This document shows, piece after piece, positions 55,279 through 63,458 of a stretch of 64,000 bases of DNA. The translations under genes and the position numbers were made by a program. Within the stretch, counting starts at the first letter, position 1, and each line of letters starts with the position of its first letter. Below the pieces are notes generated by a model, which was given only the letters and a program-made list of their open reading frames with translations, was not told the DNA's origin and did no database searches. The stretch comes from Limnobacter alexandrii (GTDB lineage Bacteria > Pseudomonadota > Gammaproteobacteria > Burkholderiales > Burkholderiaceae_B), in the NCBI RefSeq assembly GCF_005871185.1, contig NZ_SWKN01000006.1, forward strand, positions 310,001 to 374,000. Direction: 5' to 3'.

Positions 55279-56760
55279 TCAGTGACCTGCCCTACGCCGG
55301 CTTCTCAGCCCAAACCCGGCCATCATCACCACCGCCAACACAACGACCACGCACATCACAATATTCTGAACGTTGCGGCCCAACCCACCCAAGAAGCTCC
55401 ACTTGTGAAGCATGCTGAAACTCCAGATCTCGGGTTTCGCCGAATTCACGGTGATGTCGGCCAACACGCCAGTGGCTGTGTCTACAAACACGCTGGCATT
55501 CAGCGGTTGGCCATAGTCAAATTTCCACACCGGCAAGCGCTTGTTGCGAAAGTCATAATCGCCGCCAAAACGCGTCACCAAACTGACATGTTGAATGGCC
55601 TCGCGCGGAAGACCCGTGTGCAGTTGTGCAAGTTGATGGGCCATTTCACGGTCGCCATCCCGCCACAACAACCCTGTGTTCGCATTCAGATAGATGGCGG
55701 GTCCGGTTGGCTGAACGCCATCAAATCGCGCTGTGCGAATGGCTTGGGCATTTTCGGGCAAGCCGTGTTTTGGAAGCGGCAAAGCAAGGCGATACAACAA
55801 CTCGCCATTCTGGTTCGCAACCAGAGACAAACCACTTACTTGCAAATCGCGGGTAATCTCGGGCCAATTTGAATGAATCGGAAAGTCCAGATTCTGTACA
55901 TCAATGGCCGGGCGCATGGTCAGTTGCGATTGCTCATCAGGCCAACCATGCTGCACCACGTGGTACACACCGCTGAAAGAAAACATCAACACCGGCACCA
56001 CCAATACATACCCTGCCATGCGGTGCCAGCCCTTGGCCCCAGCTGCGCGCACCTTGCGGCGAATGAGTACCAGCATGGCCAAACCACTGCTGGCCATCAA
56101 CAGCAGCACACCCACCAGCATGGCAATCAACAACACACGTGGTGTTTCAGCCGCTTTGGGCATCCAGCTCCAGGTGTGAAGCCATTGAAACGCCGTTTGG
56201 ACACGGTGCTTGGTGTTGTCCGACACAGCCGCCAAAGCAGCCGTTTCGGTGTACACATAGGCGTTCAGGCCATCGGGCTGGTCAAACTGCACCCGATACA
56301 CCGGTAACAGGCGGTTTACGGCCGGGTAGTCATTTGAGAATTTTTCAATGCGCTCCACCTTCGCAATTTCAGCGTAGGGCACGTTCAAGTAATGACGAGC
56401 CAGGAAAGCGGCGTACACCGGATCGTGATTGGGCATTTCCTGCCCTGTATTCAGATCGAAGTAACGCCTGGGCGTAAGTTGCGATTCCGTGACCTGTAAC
56501 AGGTTGGCCGACTCCCCAACCACCACGCGAATGGATTGTGCCTGCAAAATACCGGCGTGGCCCAACACCTGTTGAACTGGCAAGGCCTGGTTTAAATTCA
56601 ATGCGCGCTGTGGCGGCGCAAATACTGCCTGTTGCACGCCAAAGGTTGTAAGCCAGGGGTGCAACAGGCCCGACAAGCCCCACAGCAACAATGCGGCAAA
56701 ACCGAACAAAGCCAATGCGCGGTGCAGTTTTAACAACTTGATTTTCATGGTGGAATTCAT
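55279..56760 (-). CDS. PepSY-domain membrane protein (iron-uptake-associated type)
   Basis: 493-residue inner-membrane protein with four hydrophobic spans: residues 15-40, 205-235, 250-275 and 455-485. Periplasmic PepSY-like regions lie between them (LNLNQALPVQQVLGHAG, YLNANTGLLWRDGD). Members of this PepSY/PiuB group commonly sit beside TonB siderophore receptors and are proposed to reduce or release metal. Histidines in LHRALAL, HRMAGY, YHVVQHG and LHKWSF suggest heme binding like other members. ATG 56760 or 56748 may be used. It shares a divergent promoter region with the hydrolase at 56877. Confidence 0.88.
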   Translation of the reverse strand: MNSTMKIKLLKLHRALALFGFAALLLWGLSGLLHPWLTTFGVQQAVFAPPQRALNLNQALPVQQVLGHAGILQAQSIRVVVGESANLLQVTESQLTPRRYFDLNTGQEMPNHDPVYAAFLARHYLNVPYAEIAKVERIEKFSNDYPAVNRLLPVYRVQFDQPDGLNAYVYTETAALAAVSDNTKHRVQTAFQWLHTWSWMPKAAETPRVLLIAMLVGVLLLMASSGLAMLVLIRRKVRAAGAKGWHRMAGYVLVVPVLMFSFSGVYHVVQHGWPDEQSQLTMRPAIDVQNLDFPIHSNWPEITRDLQVSGLSLVANQNGELLYRLALPLPKHGLPENAQAIRTARFDGVQPTGPAIYLNANTGLLWRDGDREMAHQLAQLHTGLPREAIQHVSLVTRFGGDYDFRNKRLPVWKFDYGQPLNASVFVDTATGVLADITVNSAKPEIWSFSMLHKWSFLGGLGRNVQNIVMCVVVVLAVVMMAGFGLRSRRRAGH

Positions 56761-56808
56761 GCCTGCCCAAACAAGCCTGAATTATCAGGCAGTGGCCAAC
56801 AAGCAGGC

Positions 56809-56825
56809 TGCGACATATCGTCGCA
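56809..56825. promoter_or_regulatory. RegA-like palindrome between PepSY and lipoprotein hydrolase genes
   Basis: TGCGACATATCGTCGCA, part of the perfect repeat CTGCGAC (56808-56814), ATATC, GTCGCAG (56820-56826). It shares length and half-sites with the dyad at 52896 and fits RegA/PrrA-type sites. It lies about 50 bases from each of two divergent start codons. Confidence 0.65.
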
Positions 56826-56876
56826 GGCATAAAACATGCGTAGAATCTCTGTCTTCAGTCAAGGTATCTGCATCAC

Positions 56877-58793
56877 ATGTTCAACTTCCCCCGTCTCGCC
56901 ACCGCCACTTTGCTTGCACTCACCGTGTCAGGCTGTGCCATCGTGAGCGTGGGTTCTGTCAGCTCGGAAGATTACCTGTCTGCCCGTCGGGGCGATGTAC
57001 TCACAACAGGCAAACTCAGCGCGTCTGCCCGCACAGCGCTGCAAGTGGTGGGCACCGACCAAGGCCGCTGCAACAGCAATATTTCCGAATGCAGAAAAAC
57101 CCTGATCGCCTCCATCGGGCTCAGTGATGAACAACGCTTGTCTACACTGTCTGAACTCTGGCTTCAAGAAGCGTTAAAAAGCGAAGAAGCGCAGAAACTG
57201 GAACCTGCCAACGATGCCTTGAAGGCCGCCACTTTGTCGGCCTACCTTGAAAGCGCCAAGCATGCTTATGCGTATTTGTTTTTCACCGGCAGAACGCCCG
57301 ACCTGCGGGCTCTCGAAGACCGGCAGGCACAGGTTCGCGATTACTACAATTTTTCAACGCAACAGGCTGTGGTCGGTTTGTTCAACCGCTACCGCGACCA
57401 ACTTGAGCAATCTGTTTCGCAGGAAAGAACCTACCTGCTCGACTTCGCCCCTTGGCAAGTCAGCGGCAGCACGGCAGGTATCAGCCTTAGCCACAAAGGA
57501 CAACTGCCCAATGAATTGCTTGCCGCATCGTCGCTGACATTCAAGGGCCTTCGCAACCAGTATCGTCGCGATGGGTTGGGCGCAGAGCTGGTTGCCGTGT
57601 TTGCCGACAGTGTGGTGAAACAGGAAGACGAGAACAAACCCTGGAGTGAAACACCGTTTCCGTCCATTACCGTGATGCTGCGCTTTCCGGGCAACAGCAT
57701 TGATTCTGTGCTGGCCGGCAACCGGGTTGAACTTCAAGGCTTCGACCCCCACCGCCATGTCAGTGTAGACGTTCGTGGCATTCGTGTTCCGCTGGCAGCC
57801 AACTTTACCTCGGGCTACGGGCTGTGGCTGGCCCGCTCGGGTTTTGCGCAAGAAAGTTTGTTGTCGCTGATTGGCCGCAGCGAAACCTTGGACAAACCGC
57901 GTATTTATTTGATGCAGCCTTTCGACCCCAACCGCCGGGTTATTCTCATGCTGCATGGCTTGGCCAGCAGCCCGGAGGCCTGGGTGAATGTGGCCAATGA
58001 AGTGCTGGGTGATGAAGAGCTTCGCCAGAACTTTCAGATTTGGCAAGTGTATTACCCCACCAATTTGCCACTGCCGTTCAACAACCTGGAAATTCGCGAA
58101 GCAGTCAATGCCACCCTCAAGAACTTTGACCCCCAAGGCAGCCGCAGGGCATCGAAGGACATGGTCTTGATCGGGCACAGCATGGGTGGCGTGTTGGCCC
58201 GTTTGATGGTGTCAAATTCAGGCAACCAGCTGTGGGAATCGGTGCTGGACAGGTACAACATTTCCGAGCAACGCGAAGCGCGCTTGCGCCAAAAAATTGA
58301 GCCCTATGTAATATTCGATGCCATGCCGCAGCCCACGCGTGCCATTTTCATTGCGGCACCGCACCGCGGCACACCTTATGCAGAAAATCGCTTTGCCCGT
58401 TTTGTGTCGGGGCTGATACGCCTGCCCGCCACGGTGCTGGGCCGCGTGACTGAAATTGGCCAGCTGTTGGTGAACCCGGATGAAGCCTCGGACGAGCCTT
58501 TGGTAGACTCGATCAACAGCATCAAAAACCTGAGTGATCAAGACCCTTTTGTACGGGAATCGTCGAAACTTCCAATTTCAAGCGACGTGACTTACCACTC
58601 CATCATGGGCAACGACACACCCGACGTCATTCTTGAAGCCAGCAGCGACGGCGTGGTGCCCTATGCCAGCGCAAAGCTGGAAGGCGCGGCTTCGGAGTTG
58701 GTCGTGAACTCTTGGCACAGCGTGCAGGAAAAGCCCGAAGCCATCGTTGAAATTCGCCGAATTTTGCATGAACACCTGAACGCGCTGCGGTGA
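56877..58793 (+). CDS. Lipoprotein with C-terminal alpha/beta hydrolase domain
   Basis: 638 residues. The signal ends in lipobox VSGC (Cys20). Residues 20-330 are a large unassigned domain (SSEDYLSARRGDVLTTG...). The hydrolase domain begins at about 345: oxyanion segment LMLHGLASSPEAW, nucleophile Ser near residue 435 in GHSMGGVLARLMV, then AAPHRGTPYAENRFARFVSG typical of large lipase-like proteins, and a histidine in NSWHSVQ. Likely an envelope-anchored esterase or lipase of unknown substrate. Its promoter contains the RegA-like palindrome. Confidence 0.87.
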   Translation: MFNFPRLATATLLALTVSGCAIVSVGSVSSEDYLSARRGDVLTTGKLSASARTALQVVGTDQGRCNSNISECRKTLIASIGLSDEQRLSTLSELWLQEALKSEEAQKLEPANDALKAATLSAYLESAKHAYAYLFFTGRTPDLRALEDRQAQVRDYYNFSTQQAVVGLFNRYRDQLEQSVSQERTYLLDFAPWQVSGSTAGISLSHKGQLPNELLAASSLTFKGLRNQYRRDGLGAELVAVFADSVVKQEDENKPWSETPFPSITVMLRFPGNSIDSVLAGNRVELQGFDPHRHVSVDVRGIRVPLAANFTSGYGLWLARSGFAQESLLSLIGRSETLDKPRIYLMQPFDPNRRVILMLHGLASSPEAWVNVANEVLGDEELRQNFQIWQVYYPTNLPLPFNNLEIREAVNATLKNFDPQGSRRASKDMVLIGHSMGGVLARLMVSNSGNQLWESVLDRYNISEQREARLRQKIEPYVIFDAMPQPTRAIFIAAPHRGTPYAENRFARFVSGLIRLPATVLGRVTEIGQLLVNPDEASDEPLVDSINSIKNLSDQDPFVRESSKLPISSDVTYHSIMGNDTPDVILEASSDGVVPYASAKLEGAASELVVNSWHSVQEKPEAIVEIRRILHEHLNALR

Positions 58794-58801
58794 AGTGTTC
58801 T

Positions 58802-59785
58802 TCAGTGAGTGGCGAGCTTCACGGGTAGCCAGCGCCCGTCTTGCAGCACCACTTCATAGCGGGCCCAGCGCTTGAAAGCTTCCACATTGCTCAAACCTGT
58901 TTCATACAAATCAGCACCCGCCACATTCTTGTAGATGACCTGCTGCCCTGACTCACCCTTGTATGGCGTGGTCAAGGACATGTCCAGCAACTCGCGCACA
59001 CACCAGCGATAACCCACTTGGCCGTTGCTGTAAAACGCCCCCACAGTCAGGGTTTGGGGATGGGTGCTTTGTTCGTCTGCATGCTTGGTGGCGTATTCGA
59101 ACAGCTCAGCCAATACGTCGGCGCTGACATCCACATAGGAATCCATGCGGGCAATGGCTGCGGCGAAGTCTTCGTGGGTCAGGCTGGCACCTGTTTCCGA
59201 CAACGATTCCACCGGCTTTTTCTGCTTGCGTGCAAAGTGGTTGGGGTACCGCCGCCAGGAAAACAGCGCATTGAAACTGACCGCCACAAACAAAATAGCC
59301 AAGGTGTTCAACAGCACCGGGTTGATCATGTACCAGTAACCCAGGTTTGAAATGGACTCGCCACCCAGCACGGCGCTAAGCGCAGTTGCACCGCCTGGCG
59401 GGTGAATACAGTTGGCCCAGTACATCACGCCCACCGCCAAACCCACAGCCAAAGCGGCAGCCAAATAAGTGTGGGGAATGTAACGTGCACACGTGACGCC
59501 AATGAGTGCCGACACAAAATGCCCACCCATCAAAGCCCAAGGCTGCGACAAGGTTCCGTGGGGCACGGCGAACAGCAACACCGCTGTGGCACCCATTGAG
59601 GCCACCACGAGAATGGCATCGGTTCCCTGCACCACAAAACCGGACACCCAACACACCATCAGAATGCCCAAGAAGGCGCCCAGCCCGGAAATCGCTTTCT
59701 CGCGAGGGCTGGTGGAATTGGACTCGAAGCCAAGAATTGACCTCGACACCGACAAGGCGCGCAAAGCCCGGATGGATAGTTTCAT
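58802..59785 (-). CDS. HPP-family membrane protein
   Basis: 327 residues. Four hydrophobic spans in the first 200 residues with the family motif CIHPPGGATAL, then a soluble C-terminal region of about 130 residues. Some HPP proteins act in nitrite uptake; for this one the function is open. ATG 59785 fits the family start (the open frame adds 12 residues). It converges with the hydrolase at an 8-base gap. Confidence 0.88.
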   Translation of the reverse strand: MKLSIRALRALSVSRSILGFESNSTSPREKAISGLGAFLGILMVCWVSGFVVQGTDAILVVASMGATAVLLFAVPHGTLSQPWALMGGHFVSALIGVTCARYIPHTYLAAALAVGLAVGVMYWANCIHPPGGATALSAVLGGESISNLGYWYMINPVLLNTLAILFVAVSFNALFSWRRYPNHFARKQKKPVESLSETGASLTHEDFAAAIARMDSYVDVSADVLAELFEYATKHADEQSTHPQTLTVGAFYSNGQVGYRWCVRELLDMSLTTPYKGESGQQVIYKNVAGADLYETGLSNVEAFKRWARYEVVLQDGRWLPVKLATH

Positions 59786-59933
59786 GCTTGGAATCAACGG
59801 GTTTGTGTAACACAAGCACATGATGATACGCCTGCCAGTTGGGGCCGAGCACCAAGTTGGTGCAATTCAGGATGATCCTTTTTAGGTTCACAGTCGATAT
59901 ACTTCGCACTTGCCAATTTCCGCTGTCTGCTCC

Positions 59934-60956
59934 GTGCGCAACTCCACCATTGATCTGCTGAAAGCATTCGCATCACAAATTATCGTGATGCATCACCTGT
60001 TGCTGTACACACCCATGTCGCCCGTGTTGCAGGCCAAGTGGCCCGAGTTACTCGGATTCATCGCCGACGAGGGTCGCTATGTGGTGCAAATTTTTCTGGT
60101 GATTGGCGGTTTTTTAGCCGCACAGTCGATGTTTGGTTTGCTGAGCAAGGCAGGCGATGTCGCTGTGTGGCCGCTGTTTAAAAAGCGCTTTCTACGCCTG
60201 GCCAAACCATTCTGGGTGGCCATTGCGGTAGCGGTATTGCTAGGCTGGTTGGGCGGTCAAATTGCAATGCACGAGGAAGTGTCTGCCTTGCCCAGTTTCA
60301 CCCAACTGCTAGCCCATGTGTTTTTGTTGCACGACATTGTTGAAGTAGAAGCCTTGTCGGCTGGGGTTTGGTACGTGGCGATTGATTTGCAACTGTATTT
60401 GCTCCTGGCGCTGTTTGCATGGTTCAGCCAAAAAACCGAAGGCTTCAAGTTGCTTCAACCAACAAGGGCCCTCTTGCTGCTGGCCGTTGCGGCAACGATT
60501 GCTTCGCTGTTGGTGTGGAACAGAGAATCCGAGCACGACGAATGGGCCTGGTATTTTTTCGGCGCTTACGGCTTGGGGGTTTTGGCCTACTGGGCGCAGC
60601 GTGAAGGCAAGGTAATTGCAGGCAGCATGGTGATTGTGTGCCTGCTAGGCGTTGCGCTTTGGATTGAATGGCGCGAACGTTTGTTACTGACAGGTGTAAC
60701 TGCCTTGCTGTTGATGAACAGTGTTCGTATTGAGCGCTTTGTGGCTGCGCTTGTTCAAGGTCCTGTGCGCTGGCTTGGCGACATTTCCTATTCGGTATTT
60801 TTGATTCACTACGGCATTGCCGTGTTTGCAAGTTCGGTGGTGATTGCCCTGGGCTTGACCAGCTTTGCGGAAATGCTCGCTGCGTTTGTGGTGACTTGGG
60901 TGGTGAGTATTGCGGCTGGGTGGGTGTTGTATTGGGGGACTGAGCAAAGTCTTTAG
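59934..60956 (+). CDS. Acyltransferase-3 type membrane protein
   Basis: About 340 residues with nine or ten hydrophobic spans and the acyltransferase-3 (OafA-like) layout: an N-terminal VRNSTIDLLKAFASQIIVMHHLLLY with the catalytic-type histidine pair, RFLRLAKPFW, and ISYSVFLIHYGIAV near the C-terminus. Members O-acylate sugars or lipids in the envelope. The start is uncertain: TTG 59910 or GTG 59934; the latter places the conserved R three residues in. Confidence 0.83.
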   Translation: MRNSTIDLLKAFASQIIVMHHLLLYTPMSPVLQAKWPELLGFIADEGRYVVQIFLVIGGFLAAQSMFGLLSKAGDVAVWPLFKKRFLRLAKPFWVAIAVAVLLGWLGGQIAMHEEVSALPSFTQLLAHVFLLHDIVEVEALSAGVWYVAIDLQLYLLLALFAWFSQKTEGFKLLQPTRALLLLAVAATIASLLVWNRESEHDEWAWYFFGAYGLGVLAYWAQREGKVIAGSMVIVCLLGVALWIEWRERLLLTGVTALLLMNSVRIERFVAALVQGPVRWLGDISYSVFLIHYGIAVFASSVVIALGLTSFAEMLAAFVVTWVVSIAAGWVLYWGTEQSL

Positions 60957-60974
60957 GAATTTGCCCCCTACAAA

Positions 60975-62210
60975 TCAACCTCGGTGTTGTACTTTTAACA
61001 TGGCCTGCTGCGCCCGCCCAGCCATTTCCGTGCTGAATTGACCCAGAATCCAATGCAGGGTTTGAATCGTTAGCGCTGTACCGCTGATCGGTGCGCGCCC
61101 CAGAAAATCAAGCATGGAATTCACGATGGTGAACACATCGTCAGCCAGCAGCTTGCTGGCATTGGCGGCCTTCACCAATACCTCTGAGAGCAGATCGGCC
61201 GCTGTAACCGCAAGGCTTAATCCACCTTGCACGGTGACCAGGTAGGCATAGCCCATTGAACGCAACACCTGTTCAGTCAGTTTGCCCACAAGGTCGAGTA
61301 GCTTGGCATTGAACATGCCACCACCACCCAATTTTGCGAATTCTCTCGATAAATCTGCATACTGCGACAAGCCACTTGGCATGGGAGAAAAATCGCCCCA
61401 ACTGCTGCTGTAGGCCATTTTTGAATAGCCGCTGTGCAGCAGGTGTGCGTCAATACCCACCTTCTCGCCATGGCGTATTAGAAGTTCAGAAGAGCCACGC
61501 GACGCATGCATGTAGGGAAACAAAGGCACCATGGGCACCGGGTCGCAAGGGTTCGCAATTCGACGAATTTGATTGGGTGTAATTTGCCTGGCCATGTCTT
61601 GCGCGTAGCTGACAATACCCACGCGCGGCGCACCAATGGTGTACAGGCACACATTGAAACCGGCATCGCGCAACATGCACGCATTGAGGTTGGCCAAAGC
61701 GCCGCCCAGGCTGTGGCCCATGCAGTGAATGGTACTTGGTCGCTTTGCACCACTTTGCGATACAAAGTTCACCAACTGGCTTTGATAACTTTTGAAGGTT
61801 TTCAAAAAACCACGGTGAAACACATTGCCCCGGGGGCCAATGCCATAGCCAATATTTGCATTGGTCGCCAAATCGAATTTGTTGTGCGCGAAGTTGGTGC
61901 CGCGTGTAACAAGCACCAATTCGTTGGCGCGGCTGCCAGTGCCGTGGGCGACGAAACCGAAACCGCTGAGGAGGTCGATGTTGAAGAGGCCTGATCGGCC
62001 AGACAGCATAGTAACTTGTTCGCCGTAAACCTGATCGACATCCAGAAGTTCTTTCCCCAAGCTGGCAGCCGCCAAGTTTCTGACGCCTGCCAACGGCATA
62101 TTCGGGGTTCTTTTCCTTACTTCTCGAAATAGCATATCCGACCTGTAAGCGATATCTGACAGGTTATGAACTAGACTGGGTGGCAACAGAAGTTGAGAAT
62201 GCTGATTCAT
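60975..62210 (-). CDS. Class-3 lipase-like protein, candidate T6SS-type effector
   Basis: 411 residues, no signal peptide. Residues 60-270 form a lipase class 3 domain: nucleophile Ser168 in CMGHSLGGALANLNA, acid candidate Asp223 (NPCDPVPMVP), His256 or 259 in DAHLLHSGY. Residues 280-411 are helical and hydrophobic, with no recognised domain. ATG 62210 follows immediately after the stop of the gene at 62211 (zero spacing). A cytoplasmic lipase without secretion signal, encoded after two exported small proteins, fits a toxin with periplasmic immunity, but no VgrG or PAAR gene is adjacent. Confidence 0.85.
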   Translation of the reverse strand: MNQHSQLLLPPSLVHNLSDIAYRSDMLFREVRKRTPNMPLAGVRNLAAASLGKELLDVDQVYGEQVTMLSGRSGLFNIDLLSGFGFVAHGTGSRANELVLVTRGTNFAHNKFDLATNANIGYGIGPRGNVFHRGFLKTFKSYQSQLVNFVSQSGAKRPSTIHCMGHSLGGALANLNACMLRDAGFNVCLYTIGAPRVGIVSYAQDMARQITPNQIRRIANPCDPVPMVPLFPYMHASRGSSELLIRHGEKVGIDAHLLHSGYSKMAYSSSWGDFSPMPSGLSQYADLSREFAKLGGGGMFNAKLLDLVGKLTEQVLRSMGYAYLVTVQGGLSLAVTAADLLSEVLVKAANASKLLADDVFTIVNSMLDFLGRAPISGTALTIQTLHWILGQFSTEMAGRAQQAMLKVQHRG

Positions 62211-62717
62211 TTATCTAGATGCCCCACTCTTGATTTTTCTAATGTTGCAGTCCAGACTTGGTAAGACTCCGTTGATAAGTTTTCGCGACGAGAGGTCGCA
62301 ACTGAATTGAATTTCATCGAAACCAGTTTCAAATCTTGGCTCATATGAACTGCGGGTCTTTGAATACAATATTAATTCTTCAGTAGGCTGTAGCAGAAAT
62401 ATTTCCTGGGACACAACTGGCACATGAAATAGCCGTGCCAAGAACCCAAAATCTGCAGCACCCCGTACCTCAGGAAACTGAAACTTGCCATCCGCTTTGG
62501 TGGTTGTCATCTCTGTTCTGGCCTCCTGCTCCATATTCCAATGAAGAATTCTTTTTACTCTCGCGCCCGCTATAGGCTTGCCTTGATTAAACAGTTGACC
62601 CTCGACTGCTGAGGACAAAATTAAATTGTCTTGCCACACGGCTTGCGCCCCTTGGGAAAGGAAAAGAATAAAAAGAAAGCTTAAGAAGGAAATTGACCGG
62701 CGAAGAACTGATTGCAT
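62211..62717 (-). CDS. Exported protein, possible immunity protein (paralogue 1)
   Basis: 168 residues with a Sec signal peptide (MQSVLRRSISFLSFLFILFL...QGAQA). The mature domain looks like a carboxypeptidase-regulatory/beta-sandwich fold: VEGQLFNQGKPIAGARVKRI and ADGKFQFPEVRG, then FGFLARLFHVPVVSQEIFLL. A paralogue lies upstream at 62777. Its stop abuts the lipase start, implying translational coupling. Base composition is visibly AT-richer than the neighbouring genes, hinting at transfer. Pairing with the lipase makes an immunity role plausible, not shown. Confidence 0.78.
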   Translation of the reverse strand: MQSVLRRSISFLSFLFILFLSQGAQAVWQDNLILSSAVEGQLFNQGKPIAGARVKRILHWNMEQEARTEMTTTKADGKFQFPEVRGAADFGFLARLFHVPVVSQEIFLLQPTEELILYSKTRSSYEPRFETGFDEIQFSCDLSSRKLINGVLPSLDCNIRKIKSGASR

Positions 62718-62776
62718 GCGGCTACGGTGCTTTATGTAAGTGCAAAACTCTTACCCTAACAGAGCAATGCACAGAG

Positions 62777-63307
62777 TCAAAAATCGACCGAATCGAATAA
62801 CCCCAAATGATTAGTTTGCTCGACTTTACAGTCAATAATCGGCAATCGTTCCTCGAACATTTGTCGGTCCTTTAAATCGCAGCTCAAATTAGTTTTCTCA
62901 TAACCGTGTTCAACTGCTTGGTTATATGAATTTCTTCCAGTGGCAAACAACGAGGTCGAAGACTGCCCCTCTATCAATTCAACATCAATCGAAATAACAG
63001 GAACATGAAACAGTTTGGCTAATAATCCAAATTCGGCAGCACTCCTTACTTCGGGAAATAAAAATACTCCGTTCCCGTCTGTGAAAGTTATTTCTTTACG
63101 CGGCTCGGCGTCCATATTCCAATAAAGCACTCGAACTACTTTCGCACCCACTAAAGGCACTCCATGGTTTGATAATTGCCCACTGATTACTGAGGACAAC
63201 ATCAAATTATCCTGTCGAACACTGCGAAAAAGGCTCAAGTCCCAGGTTGTTAAAATTAAGTAGGGAACACTGAGAAATCCGAGAAGCGCAAGAGTACGCA
63301 CGCGCAT
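62777..63307 (-). CDS. Exported protein, possible immunity protein (paralogue 2)
   Basis: 176 residues. N-terminus MRVRTLALLGFLSVPYLILTT is a signal peptide or anchor. The mature part aligns with the 62211 gene across its length (VRQDNLMLSSVISGQLSNHG, FPEVRSAAEFGLLAKLFHVP, LSCDLKDRQ...LPIIDCKV), with both cysteines conserved. It is AT-rich compared with the rest of the window. Two diverged copies upstream of one lipase is a layout seen for duplicated immunity genes. Confidence 0.78.
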   Translation of the reverse strand: MRVRTLALLGFLSVPYLILTTWDLSLFRSVRQDNLMLSSVISGQLSNHGVPLVGAKVVRVLYWNMDAEPRKEITFTDGNGVFLFPEVRSAAEFGLLAKLFHVPVISIDVELIEGQSSTSLFATGRNSYNQAVEHGYEKTNLSCDLKDRQMFEERLPIIDCKVEQTNHLGLFDSVDF

Positions 63308-63355
63308 TGAAAGGCTGCCTTCAAGGGGAAAGGCAACACAGTAGCAGAGGAGATT

Positions 63356-63383
63356 AGCGGCTCAAAAAAGCCGCTTTTTTGAG
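63356..63383. terminator. Overlapping hairpins, terminator-like
   Basis: AGCGGCT (63356-63362) pairs with AGCCGCT (63369-63375), followed by a T-run to 63380 on the plus strand. A competing hairpin pairs CTCAAAAAAG (63361-63370) with CTTTTTTGAG (63374-63383). It separates the truncated lipase-like gene from the paralogue pair; no plus-strand gene reaches it. Confidence 0.55.
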
Positions 63384-63458
63384 TCACTCGAAAAGGGTAG
63401 AACCAATGAATCAGGGGCAACAGGCGGCAGTAAGCGAAGTTTCTCGGAATAGACCACA

